DNA of 11,490 nucleotides from Desulfuromonadales bacterium (lineage in GTDB: Bacteria > Desulfobacterota > Desulfuromonadia > Desulfuromonadales > JACZKF01), in NCBI GenBank assembly GCA_014860175.1, contig JACZKF010000001.1:1-11490 (forward strand), given 5' to 3'. A program made the translations under genes and the position numbers. Positions 1 to 6,966 of this stretch are shown here, one piece after another. Under the pieces are notes generated by a model that was given only the letters and a program-made list of their open reading frames with translations, did no database searches and was not told where the DNA came from. The first letter of the stretch is position 1, and each line of letters opens with the position of its first letter.

Positions 1-208
1 CCGGGGGGGGCGCCTCGGCCGGCGGCTTCTCCTTTGGCGCCGCCGCAGGGGGGCGGCGGCGAAACAACAAGACCAGGACCCAGACCACGGTCAAGGTAAC
101 CAGCAGATAAATCACGATCAGGGCACCGGTCGCCCGATACTCTTCCGGCAGGCCGAACTGGCCCAGCAGCCCCCCCAGCGCTTCCATCAAGCGGGTAAAT
201 ATCTCCAT
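1..208 (-). CDS. N-terminal part of a membrane-anchored protein, probably the SRP receptor FtsY (cut by window edge)
   Basis: Reading leftward from the ATG at 208 gives 69 codons that run off the window. A short amphipathic start (MEIFTRLMEALGGLLGQFGL) is followed by one hydrophobic segment at about residues 29-49, then RRR and a Pro/Ala/Glu/Lys-rich linker. The start is supported by AAGGAG (222-217) 8 nt upstream. The gene follows the Roadblock gene by 31 bp and smc lies before that. Adjacent smc and ftsY is a widespread arrangement, and some FtsY proteins have an N-terminal membrane anchor and acidic linker before the NG GTPase domain, so FtsY is the best guess. The GTPase domain itself lies outside the window, so this rests on context. 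Another single-pass protein with a Pro/Ala linker (for example ZipA-like) cannot be excluded. That it is a real gene is much surer than its name. Confidence 0.6.
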   Translation of the reverse strand, partial: MEIFTRLMEALGGLLGQFGLPEEYRATGALIVIYLLVTLTVVWVLVLLFRRRPPAAAPKEKPPAEAPPP

Positions 209-239
209 CTGAACAGCTCCTTGCAAGTTTGGTAGGGGC

Positions 240-599
240 TCAGGCGATCTCGGCCCGTAGTCCGGCCAGGCAGCGGCGAGCCTCGAGCTGGGCCCGGCCG
301 AGACCGGCCAGGCGCTCCAGAAAGACCACCAGAAAGTAGTCATCGGTGACCGGCAACACCAGGGTCTGGCTCCGCTCCGTGGTGATGACGATCTCCCGCA
401 GGCAGTCACCTTCCAGGCGGCTGACCACGCGTCTCAGGTTACTCAGGATGACCCCTTTGTGGGCCCCGACGACCCGCAGTTCATAGGTATCGAGGGGGCC
501 GGCCTGATCGACCGCCTCCCCTTCCCAGTCAGCGAGGATGGCGCCCAGGGCCCCGGGGACTTTCTCCACCAGTTCGCTCAAGATGGCATGGAAGGTCAT
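240..599 (-). CDS. Roadblock/LC7 domain protein
   Basis: The 119-residue protein is essentially one Roadblock/LC7 fold. It shows an N-terminal helix (FHAILSELVEKVPG), a GALGAILADWEGEAV strand-turn typical of the family, a central long helix, then strands REIVITTERSQTLVLPV and DYFLVVFLERLAGLG and a C-terminal helix. Bacterial Roadblock proteins such as MglB usually act as dimers that bind or regulate small Ras-like GTPases such as MglA. No MglA-type GTPase is in the window, but the probable neighbour FtsY is an SRP-type GTPase. The ATG at 599 lies 6 nt after the smc stop codon, and its only Shine-Dalgarno-like element (AGGT, 607-604) overlaps that stop, so translation is probably coupled to smc. 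The domain call is firm. The partner and cellular role are unknown. Confidence 0.85.
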   Translation of the reverse strand: MTFHAILSELVEKVPGALGAILADWEGEAVDQAGPLDTYELRVVGAHKGVILSNLRRVVSRLEGDCLREIVITTERSQTLVLPVTDDYFLVVFLERLAGLGRAQLEARRCLAGLRAEIA

Positions 600-605
600 C
601 GCAAC

Positions 606-3600
606 CTACGCGGCATAGTCGTTGAGGCGCACCGAGACGATTTTCGACACCCCCGGCTCTTCCATGGTGACGCCGTACAGGGTATCGGCGACTTCCATGG
701 TGCGCTTGCTATGGGTGATGATGATGAATTGGGAATTCTGGGCCATCTCGTGGATCATCTCATTGAAGCGGCCGATATTGGCGTCGTCCAGCGGGGCATC
801 CACCTCGTCCAGCAGACAAAAAGGAGACGGTTTGATCAAAAAGATAGAGAAAATCAGCGCTACGGCAGTCAGGGCTTTTTCCCCCCCGGAGAGCAGATTG
901 ACGCTCTGCAGCTTTTTCCCCGGTGGCTGAACGACGATCTCGATGCCGGTCTCCAGCAGGTCCTCCTCGTCGGTCAGACTCAACTCGGCGCGACCGCCGC
1001 GAAACAGGCGCGGGAAGACTTCCTGGAAGCGGGCATTGACCAGATCGAACGTCTCGCGAAATCGTTTGCGGGTGGTCCGGTTGATCTTGGTGATGGCCGT
1101 CTGCAACCCCTCCAGCGACTGGCGCAGGTCCTCCTGCTGAGTGCTGAGAAAGAGGTGGCGCGCCTCCAGTTCCCGGTATTCCTCGATGGCGGTGAGGTTC
1201 ACCTCGCCAATCTCCTCGATCTGCCGGCGCAGCTCCTGGGCTCGGTGCTGGGCCGCCGCCGCCTCAAAAGGTTCCGTCGTCACGATGGCGGGCTCAGCCA
1301 GGTCGAGACGGAAGCGCTCCATGATCCCCTGGCACAGATGATCGGCCTCCAGCGCCAGTTCACGCCCCCGAAGCTGCAGTTGCGCCAACTCACTGCGCCC
1401 CTGGTCGACCAGCAAACGCAACCCCTTGAGCGCCTCTTGCTGGCTTTCGATCTGCCGGGCACCGGCTTCGAACGTCTCCCGCAAGCGGTCGAAGCGCCCC
1501 TTCTCCTCCTCCCGGCGCTGGAACAGGAGTTCCATCTCCGTCTGCAGCCGCCCTCGCTCGACAGCGAGCCGCTCCTGGTCCCGCTCCCCTTCGCCTTGCT
1601 GCGCCGCGACAATGGCCAAGCGCCCCTGGAGCTCCTGGCGCAGACGGCCGAGCCGCTCCAGGCTGCGGCGACTCCCCTCTTCGCGCTCCCGGATCGCCGC
1701 CACCGCCACCTTAAGTGAGGTGACCCGCTCCCGCACCGTTTCGGTCTCCCGCCGCAGCACCAGCATCTCTTCCTGCAAGCGGGCGACCACCCCCTCCAGC
1801 TCGGATTTCCGGGCCCCGAGCTCCTGGCCGCCATGGGCCGCCTGACCAAGCTCCCCTTGCAGCTCTTCGGCTTCCCCGTGCAGTTGATCCTCTTCCAGGC
1901 TGAGGATCTCCAAGCGATCTTGCAGCCGGTCGATTTCCCGGCGCAGCCGGTCACGATCCTTTTCGCTGTCGACCACCTTGAGTTCCTGGCGATGCAGGCC
2001 GGCCTCCACCTCCCGCAGCTCCTCTTCGGCGGCGGCCATTTCATCCCGAAGATCCTGGCGCTGCGCCTGCAGCACCGCCACTTCCTCGGTCAACACCCCG
2101 GTCTGTCGGTCGAGCTCCTTCATCTCCCGTCGCTGATGCAGCAGCCCATGGTCGAGGCTCTGCTTGCCGCCTCCGGTGACCTCGCCACGACAGGTCAGGA
2201 TATCTCCCTCCTCGGTCACCAGAGTGACCCCGACCGGAACGGCGCCGCCCAAATAGGGGGCCAGGCTGTCGACCAGAAAAATACCGTGCAGCAACCCTTT
2301 CACCGCCTCGGCATGAGGGGAGCGCGCCTCCACCAGGTCGGCCAGCGCCTCCCCGCCAGGGGGGACGGCGATCGGCGAGCGGGAGAGAAACCCCGGCAGC
2401 AGGAAGGTGCAGCGCCCTTCGTGCTGGCGCAGCAGATCGAGAGGCTGGCGGATCGCCTCGGGGTTGGCGGCAAGCAGCGCCTGCACCCGCTCCCCGAGCA
2501 CCGCCTCGACCGCCCCTTCATAGCGCGACGGCACCTCCAACGCATCGGCGACCATGCCGGTAAAACAGTGGCGCAGCTCGGCGCTGCCGAGCAGCAGCTG
2601 CACCCCTCGCCCGTACCTCTCCAGACTTTGCTCCAGCTGGCGCAGCGAGTCGAGCCGCGAGCGTTGCCGGTTGAGCTCCTCCCGGCGCACCAGCAGTCCG
2701 TTCTCGTTTTCCTCCCCCCCCCGGCGCAGAAGCGCCTGCTTCTCCTGCAGCGCCTGGCGGTCCTGGCGCAGATCGTCCTGGCAGCGACGAAATCCCTGCA
2801 AGTTGAGATCGAGGGCGGCGATCAGCTCGTCGGCCTGCGCCATCTGCTCGCGTACGCTGACGGCTTCGCTGCGGTTGCGGGCGACGCGTTCGCTCTGCGT
2901 CTGCAACCGTCGCTGAATCTCCTCCTGCCGGGAACCGAGGCGCGAGAGTTCGGTCAGCAGAGCGTAAAGGGAGGTGCGGGCGGTCTCCAGCCGGCTGGCG
3001 AGATCGTGCTCCAGGCCGGCGCACTCCTCCAGATGAATTTCCCCTTCGGCGAGGCGCTGCAGCTCTTTTTGCAGCTCAGCGCCGAAGTCGCCCTGACTGC
3101 CACGCACCCCCTCCTCTTCCTTGGTCAGCTCCGCCAGCCGGCGGACCAGTTCCGACTCTTCGGTCGCCAGGCGCTCTTTTTGCCGGGTCAGGGTGTCGGC
3201 CTCCCGGCGGTCGGATTCCAGTCGCCCCTCGACTTTCTGCAACTCCGAGGAGAGATGGAACACCCGTTCCTGCCCCTGGTTAACCTCCTTTTCCCGCGTC
3301 AACTGCCCCAGGCGCAGCTCTTCCAGGCGCACTTCCCCTTGGGCCAGGGAAGCGCTCGCTCCCGCCAGCAGCTGCTGTTGGGTCTGCTCCTGATGCGCCG
3401 TCTCGGCGGCCGCCGACTGCAGCTCGGCAAACCGCTGCCGGGCGAAACGGACCTCGATGCCGCGCAGCTCCTCACGCAGCTGGCGAAACCGTTCGGCGCG
3501 CTGCGCCTGGCGCTTGAGGCTGCCGACCTGCCGCCGCACCTCGGCCACGATATCCCCCAGCCGCAACAGATTTTGCCGGGTCGCGTCGATCTTGCGCAGG

Positions 3601-4139
3601 GCCGATTTCTTGCGCGACTTGTATTTGGTAACCCCGGCCGCTTCTTCGATCAGAAATCGGCGATCCTCGGGCTTGGCATTGAGAATCATGCCGATCTTCC
3701 CCTGTTCGATCACCGAGTAGGCGCGGGCACCAACCCCGGTATCCATGAACAGTTCGGTAATGTCGAGGAGTCGGCAGGGGCTCTTATTGATCAGATATTC
3801 GCTCTCGCCGCTGCGGTGCAGCCGCCGGGTGACCATGATTTCGGCATAGTCCCGGAAGGCGACCGGCGCCAGGCCATCCTCATTGCCGAAGACGATGGAG
3901 ACCTCGGCCATGCCAAGGGGCTTGCGGGTTTCGCTGCCCCCGAAGATGACGTCTTCCATGGAGCGGCCGCGCAGGTGCTTGGCATTTTGCTCCCCCATGA
4001 CCCAGCGGATGGCGTCGACGATGTTGCTCTTGCCGCAGCCGTTGGGACCGAGGATCGCGGTCACCCCTTCCTGCAAGTCGAGGGAGATTCGATCGACGAA
4101 CGATTTGAAGCCGAGGATGTCTACTCGCCTGATCTTCAT
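606..4139 (-). CDS. smc: Chromosome segregation/condensation ATPase SMC
   Basis: This is a full-length bacterial SMC of about 1177 residues. The N-terminal head begins MKIRRVDILGFKSF and carries the Walker A motif GPNGCGKS at residues 31-38. Two long Glu/Gln/Arg/Leu-rich coiled-coil arms (about 165-500 and 670-1000) flank a hinge that includes FTGMVADALEVP and ends at RGEVTGGGK. The C-terminal head has the ABC signature LLSGGEKAL at about 1083 and Walker B CLLDEVDAPLDD at about 1109. SMC dimers work with ScpA and ScpB to compact and resolve chromosomes. I chose the ATG at 4139 because it matches the family N-terminus. An in-frame TTG at 4172 would add 11 atypical residues. The chosen ATG has no Shine-Dalgarno of its own but overlaps the stop of a short upstream ORF (ATGA). 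The gene heads a tight unit with the Roadblock gene and probable ftsY. A G9 run (2714-2722 on plus) lies in the arm without breaking the frame. Confidence 0.97.
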   Translation of the reverse strand: MKIRRVDILGFKSFVDRISLDLQEGVTAILGPNGCGKSNIVDAIRWVMGEQNAKHLRGRSMEDVIFGGSETRKPLGMAEVSIVFGNEDGLAPVAFRDYAEIMVTRRLHRSGESEYLINKSPCRLLDITELFMDTGVGARAYSVIEQGKIGMILNAKPEDRRFLIEEAAGVTKYKSRKKSALRKIDATRQNLLRLGDIVAEVRRQVGSLKRQAQRAERFRQLREELRGIEVRFARQRFAELQSAAAETAHQEQTQQQLLAGASASLAQGEVRLEELRLGQLTREKEVNQGQERVFHLSSELQKVEGRLESDRREADTLTRQKERLATEESELVRRLAELTKEEEGVRGSQGDFGAELQKELQRLAEGEIHLEECAGLEHDLASRLETARTSLYALLTELSRLGSRQEEIQRRLQTQSERVARNRSEAVSVREQMAQADELIAALDLNLQGFRRCQDDLRQDRQALQEKQALLRRGGEENENGLLVRREELNRQRSRLDSLRQLEQSLERYGRGVQLLLGSAELRHCFTGMVADALEVPSRYEGAVEAVLGERVQALLAANPEAIRQPLDLLRQHEGRCTFLLPGFLSRSPIAVPPGGEALADLVEARSPHAEAVKGLLHGIFLVDSLAPYLGGAVPVGVTLVTEEGDILTCRGEVTGGGKQSLDHGLLHQRREMKELDRQTGVLTEEVAVLQAQRQDLRDEMAAAEEELREVEAGLHRQELKVVDSEKDRDRLRREIDRLQDRLEILSLEEDQLHGEAEELQGELGQAAHGGQELGARKSELEGVVARLQEEMLVLRRETETVRERVTSLKVAVAAIREREEGSRRSLERLGRLRQELQGRLAIVAAQQGEGERDQERLAVERGRLQTEMELLFQRREEEKGRFDRLRETFEAGARQIESQQEALKGLRLLVDQGRSELAQLQLRGRELALEADHLCQGIMERFRLDLAEPAIVTTEPFEAAAAQHRAQELRRQIEEIGEVNLTAIEEYRELEARHLFLSTQQEDLRQSLEGLQTAITKINRTTRKRFRETFDLVNARFQEVFPRLFRGGRAELSLTDEEDLLETGIEIVVQPPGKKLQSVNLLSGGEKALTAVALIFSIFLIKPSPFCLLDEVDAPLDDANIGRFNEMIHEMAQNSQFIIITHSKRTMEVADTLYGVTMEEPGVSKIVSVRLNDYAA

Positions 4140-4183
4140 GGGAAATTCGGTCGCATTCGGGGGGAGTTGCAATAGCCGGGCAT
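4136..4183 (-). CDS. Possible 15-codon leader peptide coupled to smc
   Basis: The ATG at 4183 opens a 15-codon ORF (MPGYCNSPRMRPNFP) whose TGA (4138-4136) overlaps the smc start codon as ATGA. It has a good Shine-Dalgarno, AGGGAG, about 9 nt upstream, whereas the smc ATG has none. The simplest reading is that ribosomes load on the leader and reinitiate on smc. The Shine-Dalgarno sits within a short inverted repeat (GCTC/GAGC, 4192-4203), which could modulate loading. The peptide resembles nothing I know. It shows no run of one amino acid typical of attenuators. It could be a chance ORF, but start signal, length and overlap fit together. Confidence 0.4.
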   Translation of the reverse strand: MPGYCNSPRMRPNFP

Positions 4184-4191
4184 GTTAGCAA

Positions 4192-4203
4192 GCTCCCTGG
4201 AGC
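4192..4203 (-). promoter_or_regulatory. Short inverted repeat over the leader Shine-Dalgarno
   Basis: The minus-strand sequence GCTCCAGGGAGC can fold as GCTC/GAGC with a CAGG loop, placing part of the AGGGAG ribosome-binding element in the stem. It lies just upstream of the leader ORF that overlaps smc. Four base pairs is weak, so any regulatory effect is an inference. Confidence 0.25.
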
Positions 4204-4227
4204 ATGTAAAGAATTTAAACTGCCGGC

Positions 4228-4256
4228 CGCCGGCCGGCGCTTGCCTGCGGCGCAGG
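4228..4256. repeat. Palindromes in the smc/pseudouridine-synthase divergent promoter region
   Basis: A perfect 12-bp palindrome, CGCCGGCCGGCG (4228-4239), abuts the -35 element of the rightward promoter, and an inverted repeat CCTGC-GGC-GCAGG (4244-4256) starts inside that -35 and runs into its spacer. GCCGGC also occurs at 4222-4227. These positions would suit an operator, but GC-rich palindromes arise easily in this base composition and no known regulator consensus is recognised. Confidence 0.3.
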
Positions 4257-4269
4257 ACCGGGTTATGAT
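4241..4269 (+). promoter_or_regulatory. Sigma70-type promoter for the pseudouridine synthase, placed for a leaderless transcript
   Basis: TTGCCT (4241-4246) and TATGAT (4264-4269) match the -35 and -10 consensus at 4 and 5 of 6 positions with an ideal 17-nt spacer. Normal spacing from the -10 puts the transcription start at about 4276, the A of the gene's ATG. A TAA codon (4273-4275) lies directly upstream in frame, so the protein cannot start earlier. AGGA at 4254-4257 is 18 nt from the ATG and too far to serve as a ribosome-binding site. Confidence 0.5.
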
Positions 4270-4275
4270 GGCTAA

Positions 4276-5145
4276 ATGTTTGAGATTACATGCACCGAGG
4301 AAGAACAAGGGCTGCCTCCCCTGCAGCTGCTGCAGCGGCGGCTCCCGGCCGCCCCCGCCAGCTACCTGCGCCACCTGCTGCGGCGGGGGAAGGTCTGCCG
4401 GCAGGGGGAGCTGTTGGCCGAGGGGACCCCTCTGGCCGCGGGCGATAGCCTGCAGCTGCCGGCCAGCCACCGTCTGCAGGAGTTGCAGCGCCGCGGGGAG
4501 CTCACCATCGTCCACGAGGAGGGGGACTTCCTGGTGGTCGACAAGCCGGCCGGGCTGGCGGTGCACCGGGGGGTGGGGCACGAGCAGGACAATCTGGCCG
4601 GTCGCCTGCAGGAGCTGGTGGCACGCCGTGGCGACCCCTACCGGGTGGCACCGGTGCATCGCCTCGATGCCGAGACCTCGGGACTGGTGCTGTTCGCCAA
4701 AGGCAGACGGGCGGCGGCCACCCTGGGCGGGCTGTTCATGGTTGGCGCCGTACACAAGGAGTATCTGGCCCTGGTCAGCGGCCAGCTGCCGGCGACCGGG
4801 GAGTTGACCACTCCGGTGCTGGCCAAGGGGAAGTGGAAGGAGGCGGCCACCGAGTGGCAGCGGCTGACCTCCGGCAGCGGCTTTTCCCTGCTGCAGCTGC
4901 GCCTGCACAGCGGCCGCACCCATCAGCTCCGCCGGCAGCTGGCCGCCGCCCAGCACCCGGTAGCCGGCGACAGCCGCTATGGCGGCCTCCTCCCCCCCGG
5001 CCTCGATCGGCTGTTCCTGCATGCCCATCGGCTCGCCTTCCTGCACCCATGTGACCAGCGGCCGTTGCAGTTCACCTCCCCTCTCCCCCCTCCCCTGGAG
5101 GCGGTCATCGGCCGTCTGTTCCCCACCTGGCAGAGGTCGACTTGA
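4276..5145 (+). CDS. RluA-family RNA pseudouridine synthase with S4 domain
   Basis: The 289-residue protein has an S4-like RNA-binding region at about residues 13-62 (ASYLRHLLRRGKVCRQGE) and an RluA-type catalytic domain from about 75 onward. It shows the entry motif FLVVDKPAGLAVH (85-97), the catalytic motif HRLDAETSGLVLFAK with nucleophile Asp131, and RTHQLRRQL at 214-222. Family members isomerise specific uridines in 23S rRNA or tRNA to pseudouridine in the cytoplasm. The exact target (RluC, RluD or RluA type) cannot be assigned from sequence alone. The start is fixed by an in-frame TAA immediately before the ATG. There is no ribosome-binding site and the transcript may be leaderless. Its stop overlaps the TTG start of the sensor kinase (TTGA), so the two are cotranscribed and probably translationally coupled. 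Confidence 0.92.
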   Translation: MFEITCTEEEQGLPPLQLLQRRLPAAPASYLRHLLRRGKVCRQGELLAEGTPLAAGDSLQLPASHRLQELQRRGELTIVHEEGDFLVVDKPAGLAVHRGVGHEQDNLAGRLQELVARRGDPYRVAPVHRLDAETSGLVLFAKGRRAAATLGGLFMVGAVHKEYLALVSGQLPATGELTTPVLAKGKWKEAATEWQRLTSGSGFSLLQLRLHSGRTHQLRRQLAAAQHPVAGDSRYGGLLPPGLDRLFLHAHRLAFLHPCDQRPLQFTSPLPPPLEAVIGRLFPTWQRST

Positions 5146-6893
5146 GACGTCCGCCCCTTGGCAGCTTTCTTTCTCTCCCTCTGCGGGTCGCCCTTCTGTA
5201 TTGCCTGTTCGGCGCCCTGTGGATCCTCTTCTCCGACCGCCTGCTCTTCTCCCTGACCCAGGATGCGGCCCACCTGGCCCATCTGCAGACCTGGAAGGGG
5301 TGGCTGTTCATCGCCGTCACCGGCGTCGGCCTGTTCTTCCTGGTGCGCCACTATGTCGATGCCGTGCGCCGCCGGGAGACGATCCTGCGCGAGGTGGCCA
5401 GTGCCGTCGCCGGTCGTACCGGCGAGGCCTATTTCCGTACCCTGGTCAAACATCTGGCCGGCGCGTTGCAGGTGGAATACGCCCTGGTCGGCGAACGGAC
5501 CGGAGATGGAGAACGCATCCGGACCCTGGCCGTCTGGATGGGCGATCACCTGGCGGAGAACTTCGACTATGAGCGGGTCGGGACCCCGTGCGCCGAGACG
5601 CTGGCGAACAGCTCCTGCCAGATAGAGGCAGGGGCGCATCGCCGCTATCCTGACGATCCGCTCTTGCAGAAGTTGGGGGTTGAGAGCTATTTCGGCTTCC
5701 CGCTGCTCGACGGACGGGGGGAGCCCCTCGGCCTGCTGGCCGTCATGGACCGCCGGCCATTTCGACAGGCGAGTATCACCGAGCCGCTGATGCGGATCTT
5801 CGCCGTGCGGGCCGCTACCGAACTGGAACGCCAACGGGACCAGCTGGCCCTGCAGACCCAGTTCAGCCAGATCAGCTCGATTTTCGACTCGCTCAACGCC
5901 CTGGTCTATGTGGTCGACCCGCAAGAGCGCCGCCTGCTCTACCTGAACCGCTTCGGAGAGGAGCTCTTCGGCCCCGACTGGCACGACAAGGGCTGCTGTG
6001 AGGTCTTGCGGGAAGCCGAGGACTCCTGTCTGTTCTGCGCCAGCAACCAGGAGCTCGATCGCAACGATCTGGAACCACAGCCGGTGCTGTGGGAGCGGCA
6101 GAACCGGCACACCCAACGCTGGTACCAGTGTATCGACAAGGCGATCCGCTGGCCCGACGGCCGCCTGGTGCGGCTGGAGATCGCCATCGACATCACCGAG
6201 CGCAAAGAGGTGGAGCGGCTCAAAGACGAGATCCTGTCGGCGGTCAGCCATGAAATGCGCACCCCACTGACAGCCATTCTCGGCTATGCCGAGTTTCTCC
6301 TGGACAACGAACTGGAGGCCGACCAGCAGCGCCCTTGCCTGGAAATTCTCTCCCGGGAGGCCGAGAAACTAAGTGAGCTGATCGGTGACTTCCTCCAGCT
6401 GCAGCGACTGCAGGCCCGCCGTCAATCTTTTCGTTTTCAGCCTTTGCTGGTCGGCGACCTGCTGCAAAAAGCGGTTCGCCCTTTCGCCACCTTCAACGAC
6501 CGCCATCGCTTCAGGCTGGAGATTGCCGCCGACCTGCCGCCGGTGAACGGCGAGGAAAGAGGGTTGCTCGACGCCATCGACCAGCTCATCTCCAATGCGG
6601 TCAAGTTCTCGCCGGACGGGGGCGAAATCGTCGTGGGGAGCTGCCGGCGGGAAGCCGAGGTCCTGATCTGGGTGCGCGATGCCGGCAAAGGGATGGGGGC
6701 GGACGAGCTGGAGCGGATTTTCCAGCCGTTCTATCGCATCGACAACACCGATCGGCGCGAAGCCGGCGGCGCCGGTCTCGGCCTGGCGCTGGTGCGGGAA
6801 CTGGTGCGGGAGCATGGCGGGCGCAGCTGGGCAGAGAGCGTCAAGGGGGAAGGGAGCAGCTTCTATATTGCCCTGCCGGCCATCGCCAGCTAG
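5142..6893 (+). CDS. Membrane-bound GAF-PAS sensor histidine kinase
   Basis: This 583-residue kinase starts at TTG 5142, preceded by GAGG 5 nt upstream and overlapping the previous stop as TTGA. Two membrane segments (about 15-34 and 54-69) enclose a short periplasmic loop. Then follow a GAF-like domain (about 95-230, with SYFGFPLLDGRGEPLGLLAV), a PAS domain (about 246-355), HisKA with phospho-acceptor His370 in SHEMRTPL, and HATPase_c with N-box Asn485 (LISNAVKFSP), DAGKGMG (513-519) and GAGLGLAL (543-550). All catalytic residues are present. The PAS domain carries a cysteine cluster (Cys285, Cys286, Cys296, Cys299) that could bind a metal or sense redox state. There is no receiver domain and no response regulator in the window, so its signal and output partner are unknown. 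Coupling to an RNA-modifying enzyme is probably positional rather than functional. Confidence 0.93.
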   Translation: MRRPPLGSFLSLPLRVALLYCLFGALWILFSDRLLFSLTQDAAHLAHLQTWKGWLFIAVTGVGLFFLVRHYVDAVRRRETILREVASAVAGRTGEAYFRTLVKHLAGALQVEYALVGERTGDGERIRTLAVWMGDHLAENFDYERVGTPCAETLANSSCQIEAGAHRRYPDDPLLQKLGVESYFGFPLLDGRGEPLGLLAVMDRRPFRQASITEPLMRIFAVRAATELERQRDQLALQTQFSQISSIFDSLNALVYVVDPQERRLLYLNRFGEELFGPDWHDKGCCEVLREAEDSCLFCASNQELDRNDLEPQPVLWERQNRHTQRWYQCIDKAIRWPDGRLVRLEIAIDITERKEVERLKDEILSAVSHEMRTPLTAILGYAEFLLDNELEADQQRPCLEILSREAEKLSELIGDFLQLQRLQARRQSFRFQPLLVGDLLQKAVRPFATFNDRHRFRLEIAADLPPVNGEERGLLDAIDQLISNAVKFSPDGGEIVVGSCRREAEVLIWVRDAGKGMGADELERIFQPFYRIDNTDRREAGGAGLGLALVRELVREHGGRSWAESVKGEGSSFYIALPAIAS

Positions 6894-6928
6894 GAATCTT
6901 TTTTAGCTTACCCTCCAGCGCCCCGCCG

Positions 6929-6945
6929 GAGTAGACTGCCTACTC
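6929..6945 (+). repeat. Perfect hairpin upstream of the AsmA-like gene
   Basis: GAGTAG-ACTGC-CTACTC forms a 6-bp perfect stem with a 5-nt loop, 21 nt before the AsmA-like ATG. No T-run follows, so it is not an intrinsic terminator. It could be an operator or an mRNA structure near the start. A T-run (6899-6904) lies upstream after the kinase stop but has only a weak AGCTA/TAGCT stem around it. Confidence 0.35.
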
Positions 6946-6966
6946 ACCCCCTGGAAACTGAAGTCG

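Noticed and set aside
459..1718. A 419-codon open frame on the plus strand
   Set aside because: It is a shadow of the Roadblock gene and the C-terminal third of smc, in the complementary frame with no start signal or domain.
4140..4172. An 11-codon N-terminal extension of SMC from a TTG start
   Set aside because: SMC proteins start at about MKIxxxxIxGFKSF, which is encoded from 4139. No good ribosome-binding site precedes the TTG at a suitable distance.
1833..4175. A 780-codon open frame on the plus strand
   Set aside because: It lies entirely antisense to smc, whose motifs are intact. Its translation is low-complexity Leu/Gln/Pro/Ala-rich, as expected from the complement of a coiled-coil gene in GC-rich DNA.
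3880..5046. A 388-codon open frame on the minus strand
   Set aside because: It is antisense to the pseudouridine synthase and out of frame with smc. Its translation is Gln/Pro/Gly-rich and unlike a protein family.
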